Shown: positions 1-7,680 of the stretch, piece after piece
Layout: every line of letters begins with the position of its first letter
How positions within the stretch are numbered: the stretch's first letter is position 1
Origin: Hymenobacter sp. BRD128
GTDB taxonomy: Bacteria; Bacteroidota; Bacteroidia; Cytophagales; Hymenobacteraceae
Direction of reading: 5' to 3'
Assembly (NCBI RefSeq): GCF_013256625.1
Contig: NZ_CP053908.1
Span: 682,001 to 746,000 of the forward strand
DNA length: 64,000 bases
Made by a program: the position numbers and the translations under genes
Notes under the pieces: model-generated
What the model saw: only the letters and a program-made list of their open reading frames with translations
What the model was told of the DNA's origin: nothing
Database searches by the model: none

Positions 1-106
1 AGGTGCGGGCCAGGTGGCCAGCCCAGCCTATCCAAACGAAACCGATAGCTGACGCAAAAAACTGCGCGCTAGCTTGCGGTCCCACCGATTTAACTACCTC
101 TGTTTC

Positions 107-1225
107 ATGCTCCGCACCCTTGCCGCTTGCCGGCCGGCCCTGCTGCTGGCCGCCCCGCTCGCCCTGGCCGCCTGCCAAAGCCAGCCCACCCAAACCACCA
201 GCCCGCCCGCCGCCGGCACCCCGGCCACCACTGCTACTGACTCGGCCGGCACCAAGCCCAAGTACCTGGCCAAGCCGCTCATTAGCAGCATTTACACCGC
301 CGACCCGTCGGCGCACGTCTTCAACGGCAAGATTTACATCTACCCCTCGCACGACATTGAGGCGGGTATTCCGGAAAATGACAAGGGCGACCACTTCGCC
401 ATGCGCGACTACCACATCCTGTCGATGGATAGCGTGGGCGGCAAGGTCACCGACCACGGCATAGCCTTGGATATCAAGAATATCCCCTGGGCCGGCCGCC
501 AGCTGTGGGCGCCCGACGCGGCGTTTAAGAACGGCACCTACTACCTGTACTTTCCGGTGAAGGACAAGCAGGACGTGTTTCGCATGGGCGTGGCCACCAG
601 CCCGTCGCCCACCGGTCCGTTCAAGGCCGACCCGGCGCCCATCGCGGGCAGCTATAGCATTGACCCGGCCGTGTTTACGGATACCGACGGCAAGGCCTAC
701 ATGTACTTTGGTGGCCTCTGGGGCGGCCAGCTTCAGCGCTGGAAAACCGGTACTTACGACGCCAACGCCCCCGAGAAAAAGCCCGATGGCAACGAGCCCG
801 CCATCGGCCCGCGCGTGGCCCAGCTCAGCGCCGACATGAAGCACTTTGCCGGCCCGGTCAAAGAAATTAAAATCGTGGATGAAGCCGGTAAGCCCCTGCT
901 GGCCAGCGATACCAAGCGGCGCTTCTTCGAGGGCGGCTGGCTGCACAAGTACCAGGGCAAGTATTATTTCTCGTACTCGACCGGCGACACCCACCTGCTG
1001 GTGTACGCCGTGAGCGACTCGCCCACCGGCCCCTTTACCTACAAAGGGGTTATTATGAACCCCGTGCAGGGCTGGACCACTCACCACTCCATCGTCGAGT
1101 TTAAGGGCAAGTGGTACATTTTCTACCACGACACCGAACTCAGTAACAAGACCTGGCTGCGCAATGTGAAAGTGACCGAGCTTAAGCGTACCCCCGACGG
1201 CAGCATCGTCACAATTAATCCGTGA
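107..1225 (+). CDS. Glycoside hydrolase family 43 lipoprotein
   Basis: A 372-residue exported lipoprotein, predicted to cut arabinose- or xylose-containing plant polysaccharides. The ATG at 107 is preferred over the TTG at 74 because it begins directly with a lipoprotein signal: a hydrophobic stretch ending in the lipobox LAAC with Cys23. A Thr/Pro/Ala-rich linker of about 30 residues follows, then one five-bladed GH43 domain. The three GH43 carboxylates are visible: Asp66 (general base, ADPSAHVF), Asp186 (SIDPAVF) and Glu275 (general acid, FFEGGW). WAPD near the second blade and TTHHSIV near the last are also typical. It stands alone, followed by a strong palindrome. The exact substrate (arabinan, xylan or arabinoxylan) cannot be read from sequence. 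A second GH43 at 19326-20393 belongs to a different subgroup with a Tat-like signal. Confidence 0.9.
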   Translation: MLRTLAACRPALLLAAPLALAACQSQPTQTTSPPAAGTPATTATDSAGTKPKYLAKPLISSIYTADPSAHVFNGKIYIYPSHDIEAGIPENDKGDHFAMRDYHILSMDSVGGKVTDHGIALDIKNIPWAGRQLWAPDAAFKNGTYYLYFPVKDKQDVFRMGVATSPSPTGPFKADPAPIAGSYSIDPAVFTDTDGKAYMYFGGLWGGQLQRWKTGTYDANAPEKKPDGNEPAIGPRVAQLSADMKHFAGPVKEIKIVDEAGKPLLASDTKRRFFEGGWLHKYQGKYYFSYSTGDTHLLVYAVSDSPTGPFTYKGVIMNPVQGWTTHHSIVEFKGKWYIFYHDTELSNKTWLRNVKVTELKRTPDGSIVTINP

Positions 1226-1251
1226 GAGATTAATGTATAATAAATAAAGAA

Positions 1252-1332
1252 CGCCCTGCTCATCTGGCGTCCGCTTGTCGAAGCATCTCTACCGCTTCGA
1301 CAAGCGGACGCCAGATGAGCAGGGCGCTTTTT
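1252..1332. terminator. Perfect 33-bp palindrome; bidirectional terminator and member of a dispersed repeat
   Basis: The arms 1252-1284 and 1294-1326 are perfect inverse complements around a 9-nt loop, followed by a run of seven T (1328-1334). It lies between the convergent GH43 and nicotinamidase genes, so it can serve both as a terminator. The core (cctgct..., cttgtcgaagcatctctacc) recurs at 1994-2113, 22605-22698 and 33606-33704, so it is also a copy of a REP-like family rather than only a local terminator. Confidence 0.85.
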
Positions 1333-1350
1333 TTCTTTCCTTATCCCTAC

Positions 1351-1962
1351 TTAAACTAGCACCTCGCTAGCCTGCACAAAGCGCACGCCCTGCGCCAGCA
1401 GGTCGGCCTTGGCGGCGGCGATACTTCCGGCTGAAATCCCGCGGCTAGCGTCTTCAATCACCGCTACCTCAAAGCCTTCGCTGCGCGCGTCCTTGGCCGA
1501 AAAATACACGCAGTAATCGCTGGCTAGTCCCGCCACGAATACCTGCGTGATGCCACGCGCCCGCAGGTAGGCACTCAGGCCGGTGGCGCGGCGGTGGCCG
1601 TTGTCAAAAAAGGCGCTGTAGCTATCCAGCTCAGGGTCAGTGCCTTTGCGGAAGATGGCTTCCACGCGGTCGAGGCTCAGGCCGGGGTGCAGCTGGGCGC
1701 CGGGCGAGCCCTGCACGCAGTGGTCGGGCCACAGGCGCTGGGGCAGGCCCTGCCACGCTATTTCGCTGAAAAGGTCGTGGCCGGGGTGGGTGCTGGCAAA
1801 GCTGCGGTGCCCGGCCGGGTGCCAGTCCTGCGTTGCCACCACCAGGTCGAAGCGCGGCTGCAAGCCGTTGAGCAGCGGCAAAATGGCATCCCCTTCAGCC
1901 ACGGCTAGCGCCCCGCCGGGCAGGAAATCGAGTTGAAAATCGATGAGCAGCAGGCAAGTCAT
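1351..1962 (-). CDS. pncA: Nicotinamidase / pyrazinamidase
   Basis: This 203-residue cytoplasmic enzyme of the isochorismatase-like hydrolase family converts nicotinamide to nicotinic acid and ammonia in NAD salvage. The catalytic triad is visible: Asp8 (LIDFQLDF), Lys106 (FRKGTD) and Cys151 (GLASDYCVYF). Metal ligands are Asp46 and His48 (DWHPAGH) and His81 (WPDHCVQG). The length matches the E. coli enzyme (about 213). It is a single gene flanked on both sides by palindromic repeats (1252-1332 and 1994-2113), so it is probably transcribed alone. Confidence 0.95.
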   Translation of the reverse strand: MTCLLLIDFQLDFLPGGALAVAEGDAILPLLNGLQPRFDLVVATQDWHPAGHRSFASTHPGHDLFSEIAWQGLPQRLWPDHCVQGSPGAQLHPGLSLDRVEAIFRKGTDPELDSYSAFFDNGHRRATGLSAYLRARGITQVFVAGLASDYCVYFSAKDARSEGFEVAVIEDASRGISAGSIAAAKADLLAQGVRFVQASEVLV

Positions 1963-1993
1963 AGGTTAATAGGAATAAGTAGCGGCTAATAAA

Positions 1994-2113
1994 AGAACGG
2001 CCTGCTCATCTGGCGTCCGCTTGCGGAAGCATCCCTCCCGCGCCGCTAAATAAGTGACCCTAGCGGCCAGCGGCGCGAGCGAGATGCTTCGCGGGGCTCA
2101 GCAGGACGTTCTC
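1994..2113. repeat. Palindromic dispersed repeat, copy 2
   Basis: An imperfect inverted repeat about 120 nt long. The left arm begins agaacggcctgctcatctgg and the right arm ends with gcaggacgttct, with an internal stem (gcgccgct / agcggc) holding the centre. It shares its outer arm sequence with the elements at 1252, 22605 and 33606. It fills the gap between pncA and mqo, both on the minus strand, and would be transcribed downstream of mqo. Confidence 0.75.
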
Positions 2114-2126
2114 TAAGTATTAATCG

Positions 2127-3629
2127 TCAGTTCAGCTTGAGCACCTGCGCCGAGTGGGCCCGCACCTGCTGCGTAAGCGCTGGATTATCAGCCAAATGCT
2201 GACCAAAAGACGGCACCAGCCGGCGAAATGTGGCCTGCCACTCGGGCGAGGCGGCGTGCTCAGGAAAGCAGCGCTGCACTAAATCGAGCATAATGCTAAC
2301 GGCCGTGCTCGCCCCCGGCGAGGCCCCCAGCAGCGCCGCGATGGAGCCGTCGGCGGCCGTCACGACCTCGGTGCCAAACTCCAGCACGCCGCCTTGCTTT
2401 TTGTCTTTTTTGATGACCTGCACGCGCTGGCCGGCTGCTTCGAGCTGCCAGTCTTCGGGCCGGGCCTCGGGGTAATACTCGCGCAGGGCCGCGATGCGCT
2501 GCTCGGGCGTTTGGAGCACCTGCCCGATGAGGTATTTGGTGAGCGGAATATTACGCGCCCCGGCATAAAGCAGCGGCCGGATGTTACCCAGTTCAATTGA
2601 GCGAAACAGGTCGGTGTACGAGCCTTTTTTCAGAAACTTGGTGCTGAAGCCGGCATAGGGGCCAAACAGCAGCTCCTGGTGGCCGTTTATCTGACGGGTG
2701 TCGAGGTGGGGCACCGACATGGGCGGCGAGCCCACGGCGGCCTTGCCATATACCTTGGCATCGTGCCGGGCAATGACCTCGGGCTGCGTGCATTTCAGCC
2801 ACTGCCCGCTCACCGGGAAGCCGCCAAAGCCGTTGGCCTCGGGAATGCCCGACTTTTCGAGCAGCGTGAGCGAGCCGCCGCCCGCCCCGATAAACACGAA
2901 GCGCGTGTACACCTTGCGGCTTTTGCCGGTAGCCCGGTCCCGGATTTTAACGCGCCAGAGCCCGCCCTCCTTGCGGCGCAAATCCTCGATTTCCTGCCCT
3001 AGCTCGAAGCTGACGCCCGGCTGCTGGCGCAGGTTGTCAAACAAGGCGCGGGTGAGGGCGCCAAAATTAACGTCGGTGCCGATGGCCATGCGCGTGGCCG
3101 CCACGGGCTGGCTAGGGTCGCGCCCGGCCATCACCAGCGGCGCCCAGCCGGCAATTTCGGCCGGGTCGGTGCTGAACTCCATGCCCGCAAACAGCGGCGA
3201 GCCCAGCAGGGCTTCGTAGCGCCGGCGTAGGTACTCCACATTGGCCTCGCCCCACACGAAGCTGATGTGCGGAATGCTATGGATAAAATAGTGCGGGTCA
3301 GGCAGCTTGCTTTCTTCTACCAGGCTGGCCCACAGCTGCTTGCTCAGCTCAAACTGCTCGGCAATTTTATCGGCCTTGGCGATATCAACGCTGCCATCGG
3401 GGCGCTGGGGCGTGTAGTTGAGCTCACAAAAAGCCGAGTGGCCGGTGCCGGCGTTGTTCCAGGCGTCGGAGCTTTCGGCGGCCACCGCGTCGAGGCGCTC
3501 GTACACGGCCAGGGTAAGGCTAGGGTCAAGCTCTTTAAGCAATACACCGAGCGTGGCACTCATGATGCCCGCGCCAATGAGCACAATATCAGCAGTCAGC
3601 GGCTTGGTAGAAGAAGTTTTTAAATCCAT
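2127..3629 (-). CDS. mqo: Malate:quinone oxidoreductase
   Basis: A 500-residue FAD-dependent, membrane-associated enzyme that oxidises malate to oxaloacetate and passes the electrons to quinone, replacing or supplementing NAD-malate dehydrogenase in the TCA cycle. The dinucleotide-binding motif VLIGAGIMSATLG is near residues 16-28. Family signatures follow, including SSDAWNNAGTGHSAFCELNY near residue 55 and the C-terminal GASPGASTAVSIML. Length is normal for Mqo. It is monocistronic, with a repeat element downstream and a divergent BLUF gene 130 bp upstream. Confidence 0.96.
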   Translation of the reverse strand: MDLKTSSTKPLTADIVLIGAGIMSATLGVLLKELDPSLTLAVYERLDAVAAESSDAWNNAGTGHSAFCELNYTPQRPDGSVDIAKADKIAEQFELSKQLWASLVEESKLPDPHYFIHSIPHISFVWGEANVEYLRRRYEALLGSPLFAGMEFSTDPAEIAGWAPLVMAGRDPSQPVAATRMAIGTDVNFGALTRALFDNLRQQPGVSFELGQEIEDLRRKEGGLWRVKIRDRATGKSRKVYTRFVFIGAGGGSLTLLEKSGIPEANGFGGFPVSGQWLKCTQPEVIARHDAKVYGKAAVGSPPMSVPHLDTRQINGHQELLFGPYAGFSTKFLKKGSYTDLFRSIELGNIRPLLYAGARNIPLTKYLIGQVLQTPEQRIAALREYYPEARPEDWQLEAAGQRVQVIKKDKKQGGVLEFGTEVVTAADGSIAALLGASPGASTAVSIMLDLVQRCFPEHAASPEWQATFRRLVPSFGQHLADNPALTQQVRAHSAQVLKLN

Positions 3630-3658
3630 AAAAAGCAGGGAAATAGCGCGGGCTACGG

Positions 3659-3666
3659 TAAATTTG
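3659..3666 (+). promoter_or_regulatory. Possible -7 promoter element for the BLUF gene
   Basis: TAAATTTG matches the Bacteroidota -7 consensus TAnnTTTG about 95 bp upstream of the BLUF start codon. No clear -33 TTG is seen at the expected distance, so this is a tentative call. Confidence 0.3.
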
Positions 3667-3760
3667 CCGCAGCAAGTTGCTGCGCGCTAGCGGCTATAAA
3701 GAAAAATGACCAGCAGAACCTTTACTAAAGCCAGGAATTGCGCCGGGGCGTTGAGCAAGG

Positions 3761-4204
3761 ATGAAAAGTGAACCAGGGGGTTGTTACAGTATCGTCTACA
3801 TCAGTACGGCCATTGCCGATTTTAGGGAGGCGGACTTGTTGCAACTGCTAAAGCAGGCGCGGGGTTTCAACGAGCAGGCCGGCATCACGGGCGTGCTTAT
3901 GTACAGCGGCGGCCGCTTCATACAGGTGCTGGAAGGCTGCCCGGCGGCCGTGCGGCGCCTTTTTGCCCGCATCGCGGCCGACCCCCGCCACGGCTGCCTC
4001 GAAAAGCTGGCCGACGGCCGGGTGCCCCAGCGTGAGTATAAAGAGTGGTACATGAGCTTCGCACCCCCGCCCACCGCTGCCGATTGGCGGCAGCTACCTG
4101 GCTACCTCACCCCGCCTCAGCTCGTACTCGCGGGCCTGGGCACCGCCACGCAGCCGCTGCTCAGCGAGTTCCTGGCCGCCAGTACTGAAATGGTGCTAGT
4201 GTAG
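3761..4204 (+). CDS. BLUF-domain blue-light sensor
   Basis: A 147-residue protein that is essentially one BLUF (FAD-binding blue-light) domain with a short C-terminal helical tail and no fused output domain. The photocycle residues are present: Tyr13 (IVYIS), Asn37 (FNEQAGITG) and Gln55 (RFIQVLEG). The Trp/Met pair appears in KEWYMSF. Stand-alone BLUF proteins signal through partner proteins, but no obvious partner is adjacent. Its last codons overlap the 3' end of the convergent RNA-ligase-like gene by a few bases. A light-responsive role fits the nearby photolyase-like gene at 4852, though the link is inference. Confidence 0.93.
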   Translation: MKSEPGGCYSIVYISTAIADFREADLLQLLKQARGFNEQAGITGVLMYSGGRFIQVLEGCPAAVRRLFARIAADPRHGCLEKLADGRVPQREYKEWYMSFAPPPTAADWRQLPGYLTPPQLVLAGLGTATQPLLSEFLAASTEMVLV

Positions 4205-4732
4205 CTGCTGAGCTGAGCCAAACGAGAATACCTGCCGCCGCTCCCAGGGGCCACCCCGGTAGGCCCACAGTGCCAGCCCCGTACCCTGCGCGGTGAAGGG
4301 CCGAAAGCCAGCGCTTAGCTCGGCTAGAAGGGTTCGCGCTACGGCGGGCTCCACCTTATTTTGCACCGTAATGTGGGGGCGCAGGCCCTGCTGGTCCTGG
4401 GCCGAAAGCCACGGCTGCCACCGTTGCTGCAGGCGCCGGTGCAGGGCCGGCAACTCAGGATTTTCGAGGGTATACAGCACGCCCCGGCCCATAAACTTCA
4501 GGCCCGTTACGGCTAGCGGCAGCGGCGCCGGCTGGCTAGCCGCTGCTTCGGCTAGGTAGGCGCAAATAGCCGTTTCCTCGCTGCCCGGCAGGGCATGAAA
4601 CAGCGTGAGGTGGGCGTTGAGGTAGTTGATTTTGGGCGGAAAATACTTTTTGCGCTGGGCATCGAAAAAGGCCTGGCTAGCCTCGTCGAGGGTGAGCGTA
4701 AGAATGAGTGGGGCAGGGGAGAAGTTGGACAC
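4196..4732 (-). CDS. 2'-5' RNA ligase / 2H phosphoesterase superfamily protein
   Basis: A 178-residue cytoplasmic protein with the two HxT motifs that define the 2H phosphoesterase fold: HLTL (His41, Thr43) and RPHITVQ (about residue 133). Family members ligate or hydrolyse 2',5'- or cyclic phosphodiester bonds in RNA; which reaction applies here is unknown. Length is typical of the bacterial ThpR/LigT group. It is convergent with the BLUF gene (3' ends overlap) and divergent from the radical SAM gene at 4852. Confidence 0.85.
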   Translation of the reverse strand: MSNFSPAPLILTLTLDEASQAFFDAQRKKYFPPKINYLNAHLTLFHALPGSEETAICAYLAEAAASQPAPLPLAVTGLKFMGRGVLYTLENPELPALHRRLQQRWQPWLSAQDQQGLRPHITVQNKVEPAVARTLLAELSAGFRPFTAQGTGLALWAYRGGPWERRQVFSFGSAQQLH

Positions 4733-4851
4733 TGAAAGAGGAGGGATAAACTGGTGCAGGACGCTAACGAGCCAGGTAAAAAAAGCTGCTAACCGGCCTT
4801 AAAAACCAACTCAAATCGACTTATTACGCAGCCAGGCTTGTTGGGTACGTA

Positions 4852-5979
4852 ATGCAGACCAACCTCTTTTTGCCCGTTCTCAATGCGCCCGAAATAGCCC
4901 GGCCGCTAGCCCTCCCGGAGGCCGCTGCGCCGCGCACCCACGGTGCCAAGCTGTGGCTGCCGCAGCGCGTGCTGTTCACGCCCGATGCCTTGCAGGAAGC
5001 CTATGGCCAGCAGATTCTGGCCCGTGCCCAGGCCCTGAACTTGCCCATTGAGCGGCTGAAAAGCAACCGCCTTACCGGCCTGCGCGGCGCCGACGAGCGC
5101 GCCACCTACCGCACCGCCAAAACTACCCTGGCCGTGGTAAACGCGCCGGCCGGCGCACTGCGCCTCCAGCCCACGCCGCCCTCGGCCGACTACCAGCTCA
5201 ACTTGGCCGAAGGCTGCCCGGCGCACTGCCAGTACTGCTACCTGGCCGGCAGCCTCAGCGGCCCGCCCGTGGTGCGCGCCTTCGCCAACCTGCCCAAGCT
5301 GCTCGCCAACACGCAGGCCTACGAGCGCGCCGGCCGCCCCGTGAGCTTCGAGGCTAGCTGCTACACCGACGTGCTGGGCATCGAGCACCTCACCGGCGCG
5401 CTGGCCGAAGCCGTGCGCTACTTCGCTAGCCGTGAGGGTGGCCGCCTGCGCTTCGTGAGCAAGTACGACCACGTGGAAAGCCTGCTGGGCCTGCCGCACC
5501 ACGGCCACACCCGCGCCCGCGCCTCGCTCAATGCCGAGCCCCTGGTCCGGCAGCTCGAAGGCGGCACGGCCAGCATCGAGGCCCGCATTCAGGCGCTGCG
5601 GCGGCTGGCGCTGCCGGTGGCCCAAGGGGGCGGTGGCTACCCAATAGGCGTGGTGCTGGCGCCCATTATGCCCCTGCCCGACTGGCAGCAGCACTACGGC
5701 GCGCTGCTCGACCGCCTGCAAGCGGCCCTCGATTTCGACTGCGACCTCACCGTGGAGTTTATCACCCACCGCTTCACGCCCGGCTCGAAGGAAGTGCTGC
5801 TTGGTTGGTACCCCAACACGAGCCTCGACCTCGATGAAAGCACCCGCGCTGTGAAGCGCAACAAGTTCGGCGGCCTCAAGTACGTTTATGACCTGCCCAC
5901 GATGAAGGAATTGAAAGCCTGGTTTTATAGCGAATGGCAGCGGCGCTTTCCGCACGCGCCGGTGCAGTACTGGACGTAG
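4852..5979 (+). CDS. Spore photoproduct lyase-like radical SAM protein
   Basis: A 375-residue radical SAM protein. The 4Fe-4S motif is CPAHCQYC (Cys122, Cys126, Cys129), the CxxxCxxC order of SplB. The C-terminal THRFTPGSKEVLLGWYP and KRNKFGGLKYVYD resemble the SplB family. SplB repairs 5-thyminyl-5,6-dihydrothymine in spores, and homologues occur in non-sporulating bacteria, where their substrate is less certain. The host shows no sign of sporulation, so repair of a DNA photoproduct is inference. It is 36 bp upstream of the hypothetical gene at 6016 on the same strand and may be co-transcribed with it. Confidence 0.85.
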   Translation: MQTNLFLPVLNAPEIARPLALPEAAAPRTHGAKLWLPQRVLFTPDALQEAYGQQILARAQALNLPIERLKSNRLTGLRGADERATYRTAKTTLAVVNAPAGALRLQPTPPSADYQLNLAEGCPAHCQYCYLAGSLSGPPVVRAFANLPKLLANTQAYERAGRPVSFEASCYTDVLGIEHLTGALAEAVRYFASREGGRLRFVSKYDHVESLLGLPHHGHTRARASLNAEPLVRQLEGGTASIEARIQALRRLALPVAQGGGGYPIGVVLAPIMPLPDWQQHYGALLDRLQAALDFDCDLTVEFITHRFTPGSKEVLLGWYPNTSLDLDESTRAVKRNKFGGLKYVYDLPTMKELKAWFYSEWQRRFPHAPVQYWT

Positions 5980-6015
5980 GCGTATAGCTTCGCTCTACAC
6001 TTAGCTTAATAGTTA

Positions 6016-6540
6016 ATGTTACTCAGTGATTTTTGGGCGCAGCAGCAGTTTAGTTATTTAGTTACCTATTCGTTTCAGCGAGGCCCGAAGTTGATAGCCT
6101 TGAAAAAGCAACTTCAGCAGGAGCTTGTAACAGCTCGCTATATGCGGCGAGCTGCTATTCAAAGGCAGATAGATGAATTGAAGCGGCCTTCCTTAACGCT
6201 GACAAAAGGGCTGGGACCTGTGCATTCAACGGCTACCGCCGTAGCACGGCTAGCTGCTGGCTCGGTTGAAGCACAGCAATTATCCTATGAGTTGCAAATA
6301 TCCACTAAACAGGAGTGGTATGCTATGTGCACCCCTATCTATCGCGATGCCCTTGCTTTTTACAACGAAGCCAATGAATTAATAAGTATCCTGAATATAT
6401 ACTTTCATTGCTGCTTTATGTGTACCGACCAACTGGAAGCGGTTGAAGCCGATATGGCTACTTATGATATTCTACGGGCGTTTTTAATTCGGCTAGGTTG
6501 TACGGACAATTATCTTTGCGTTCGTGAGCAATCTGGATGA
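6016..6540 (+). CDS. Unknown helical protein whose last codons are replaced by an IS insertion
   Basis: Not recognised. The 174-residue reading frame is rich in predicted helix, with a basic, Gln-rich N-terminal third (residues 25-60) and a hydrophobic Cys-containing stretch near residues 125-140. Base composition is lower in GC than its neighbours. The IS5-family element enters at codon 160-161, so the final 14 residues (CTDNYLCVREQSG and neighbours) are encoded by the IS. If the element is removed, the frame continues from LG into HSITDNE and stops at 7327, giving a native length of 168. The bulk of the protein is therefore intact and may still work. Confidence 0.6.
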   Translation: MLLSDFWAQQQFSYLVTYSFQRGPKLIALKKQLQQELVTARYMRRAAIQRQIDELKRPSLTLTKGLGPVHSTATAVARLAAGSVEAQQLSYELQISTKQEWYAMCTPIYRDALAFYNEANELISILNIYFHCCFMCTDQLEAVEADMATYDILRAFLIRLGCTDNYLCVREQSG

Positions 6541-7298
6541 AATCAGTGACCGTGCTTGGACCGCTTTGGCCCCACATTTATCGGGCAAAGCGGGCGACGT
6601 GGGCCGAACAGGCGTCGATAACCGACTCTTTCTCAACGCCGTGTTCTGGGTGGCGCGCCACGGCTGCGCCTGGCGTGCACTGCCGGCCCGCTTTGGCAAA
6701 CACGACACGTTGCGCAAACGCAGCCGGCGCTGGGCCCAAAAAGGCATTTGGCAACGCTTGTTCGAAGCCGTGCAGGAACCAGACCTGGATTGGGTGATGC
6801 TTGATTCGACCGTGGTGCGGGCCCACGCGCAGGCGGCGGGCAGCCGAAAAAAAGCCGCGTCGGCGACGAAGCCCTCGGCCGCAGCCGCGGCGGGCTGACG
6901 ACCAAAATCCACGCCCTCGTCGACGCGCTGGGTAACCCGTTGCGCGTGGTGCTCGGTCCCGGCCAGCAAGCCGATTGTCGACGCGTAGCGGAACTGCTGC
7001 CGGCCGCTGAGGGTACCAGCAACGTGCTGGCAGACAAAGCCTACGATACGGACGCCGTACTCGCCAGCGTGGCCGCCCTCGGTGCCCAAGCGGTGATTCC
7101 CAGCAAAAAGAACCGCCTCGTCCAACGCGTGATTGACCGAAATCTGTACCGCGACCGCAACAAAGTCGAGCGCTTTTTTAGTCGCCTCAAGCAGTTTCGC
7201 CGGCTGGCCACGCGCTATGATAAAACGGCCAGCAGCTTCTTAGGAATGGTGCATTTCATCTCAGCACTCTTGTGGCTTCGCTAATTGTCCGTGCAACC
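6496..7298 (+). mobile_element. IS5-family insertion sequence, copy 1
   Basis: An 803-bp element with terminal inverted repeats of about 15 bp (ggttgtacggacaat at the left; the right end is the complement with one mismatch). It carries one transposase gene split by a -1 frameshift. The element is bounded by CTAG on both sides. This can be read as a 2-bp TA duplication (boundaries as given) or a 4-bp CTAG duplication with the element at 6497-7297; CTAG/YTAR targets are known for IS5/IS427-type elements. An identical copy lies at 53337-54139 in the same orientation. Confidence 0.92.
6524..7284 (+). CDS. IS5-family DDE transposase made by programmed -1 frameshift
   Basis: Two frames make one transposase. 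The first (GTG 6524 to 6898) has the helix-turn-helix N-terminal domain (DUF4096-like: WARHGCAWRALPARFG) and the first catalytic Asp in MLDSTVVRAHA. The run of seven A at 6847-6853, read cga-aaa-aaa, is a classic slippery site. A -1 slip there joins the frame ALGRSRGGLTTKIHALVDA, which carries the second Asp (LADKAYDTD) and the catalytic Glu (DRNKVERFFSRLKQF) and ends at 7284. Both copies have the same arrangement, so the frameshift is functional and not an error. Confidence 0.92.
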
Positions 7299-7337
7299 TA
7301 GGCCATTCTATTACAGATAACGAGTAAATCCTTACCA

Positions 7338-7610
7338 CTAGCACCCGCACCGAAAATCCGGATACTCAATAAAGCCCGGCGCGGGTGTATCATCGATGCG
7401 GATGATGTGGTCGAGGCGCACTTCCTCGCCCGAGGCTAGCTGGGCAAACTCGACGTGGTCGCGCACGAAGAAGGTTTTGAAGGTGGCCGGGCCCTGGCAG
7501 AGCTGGCGCAAGTCGTTGAAGTACTGCAAATACACTTGCTTCTTGCGGGTGGCCAGGGCTTCCAGCTCATCGTAAAAGCTGCAGGCAACGGGTTGATAAT
7601 CGGGAGCCAT
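7338..7610 (-). CDS. ROF (Rho-binding antiterminator)-like small protein
   Basis: A 90-residue protein whose N-terminus (YQPVACSFYDELEALATRK) closely follows the pattern of E. coli Rof (YQPINCDDYDNLE...), a small Sm-like protein that binds Rho and blocks termination. The second half (EEVRLDHIIRIDD) also matches the Rof end. There is a Cys pair at the C-terminus (FRCGC). Whether it inhibits Rho here is inference; a general Sm-like RNA/protein-binding role is possible. It is 10 bp from the native 3' end of the interrupted gene at 6016 and convergent to it. Confidence 0.65.
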   Translation of the reverse strand: MAPDYQPVACSFYDELEALATRKKQVYLQYFNDLRQLCQGPATFKTFFVRDHVEFAQLASGEEVRLDHIIRIDDTPAPGFIEYPDFRCGC

Positions 7611-7680
7611 AATAAAAATGAACGGGGCGACAGTAGATTGCCAAATGCCGTCGCCCCAGTAAAAGTTGTGCGGCGTGGGG

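Noticed and set aside
4906..5955. 349-codon open frame opposite the photoproduct-lyase-like gene
   Set aside because: Shadow frame with no domain; the radical SAM motif lies on the plus strand.
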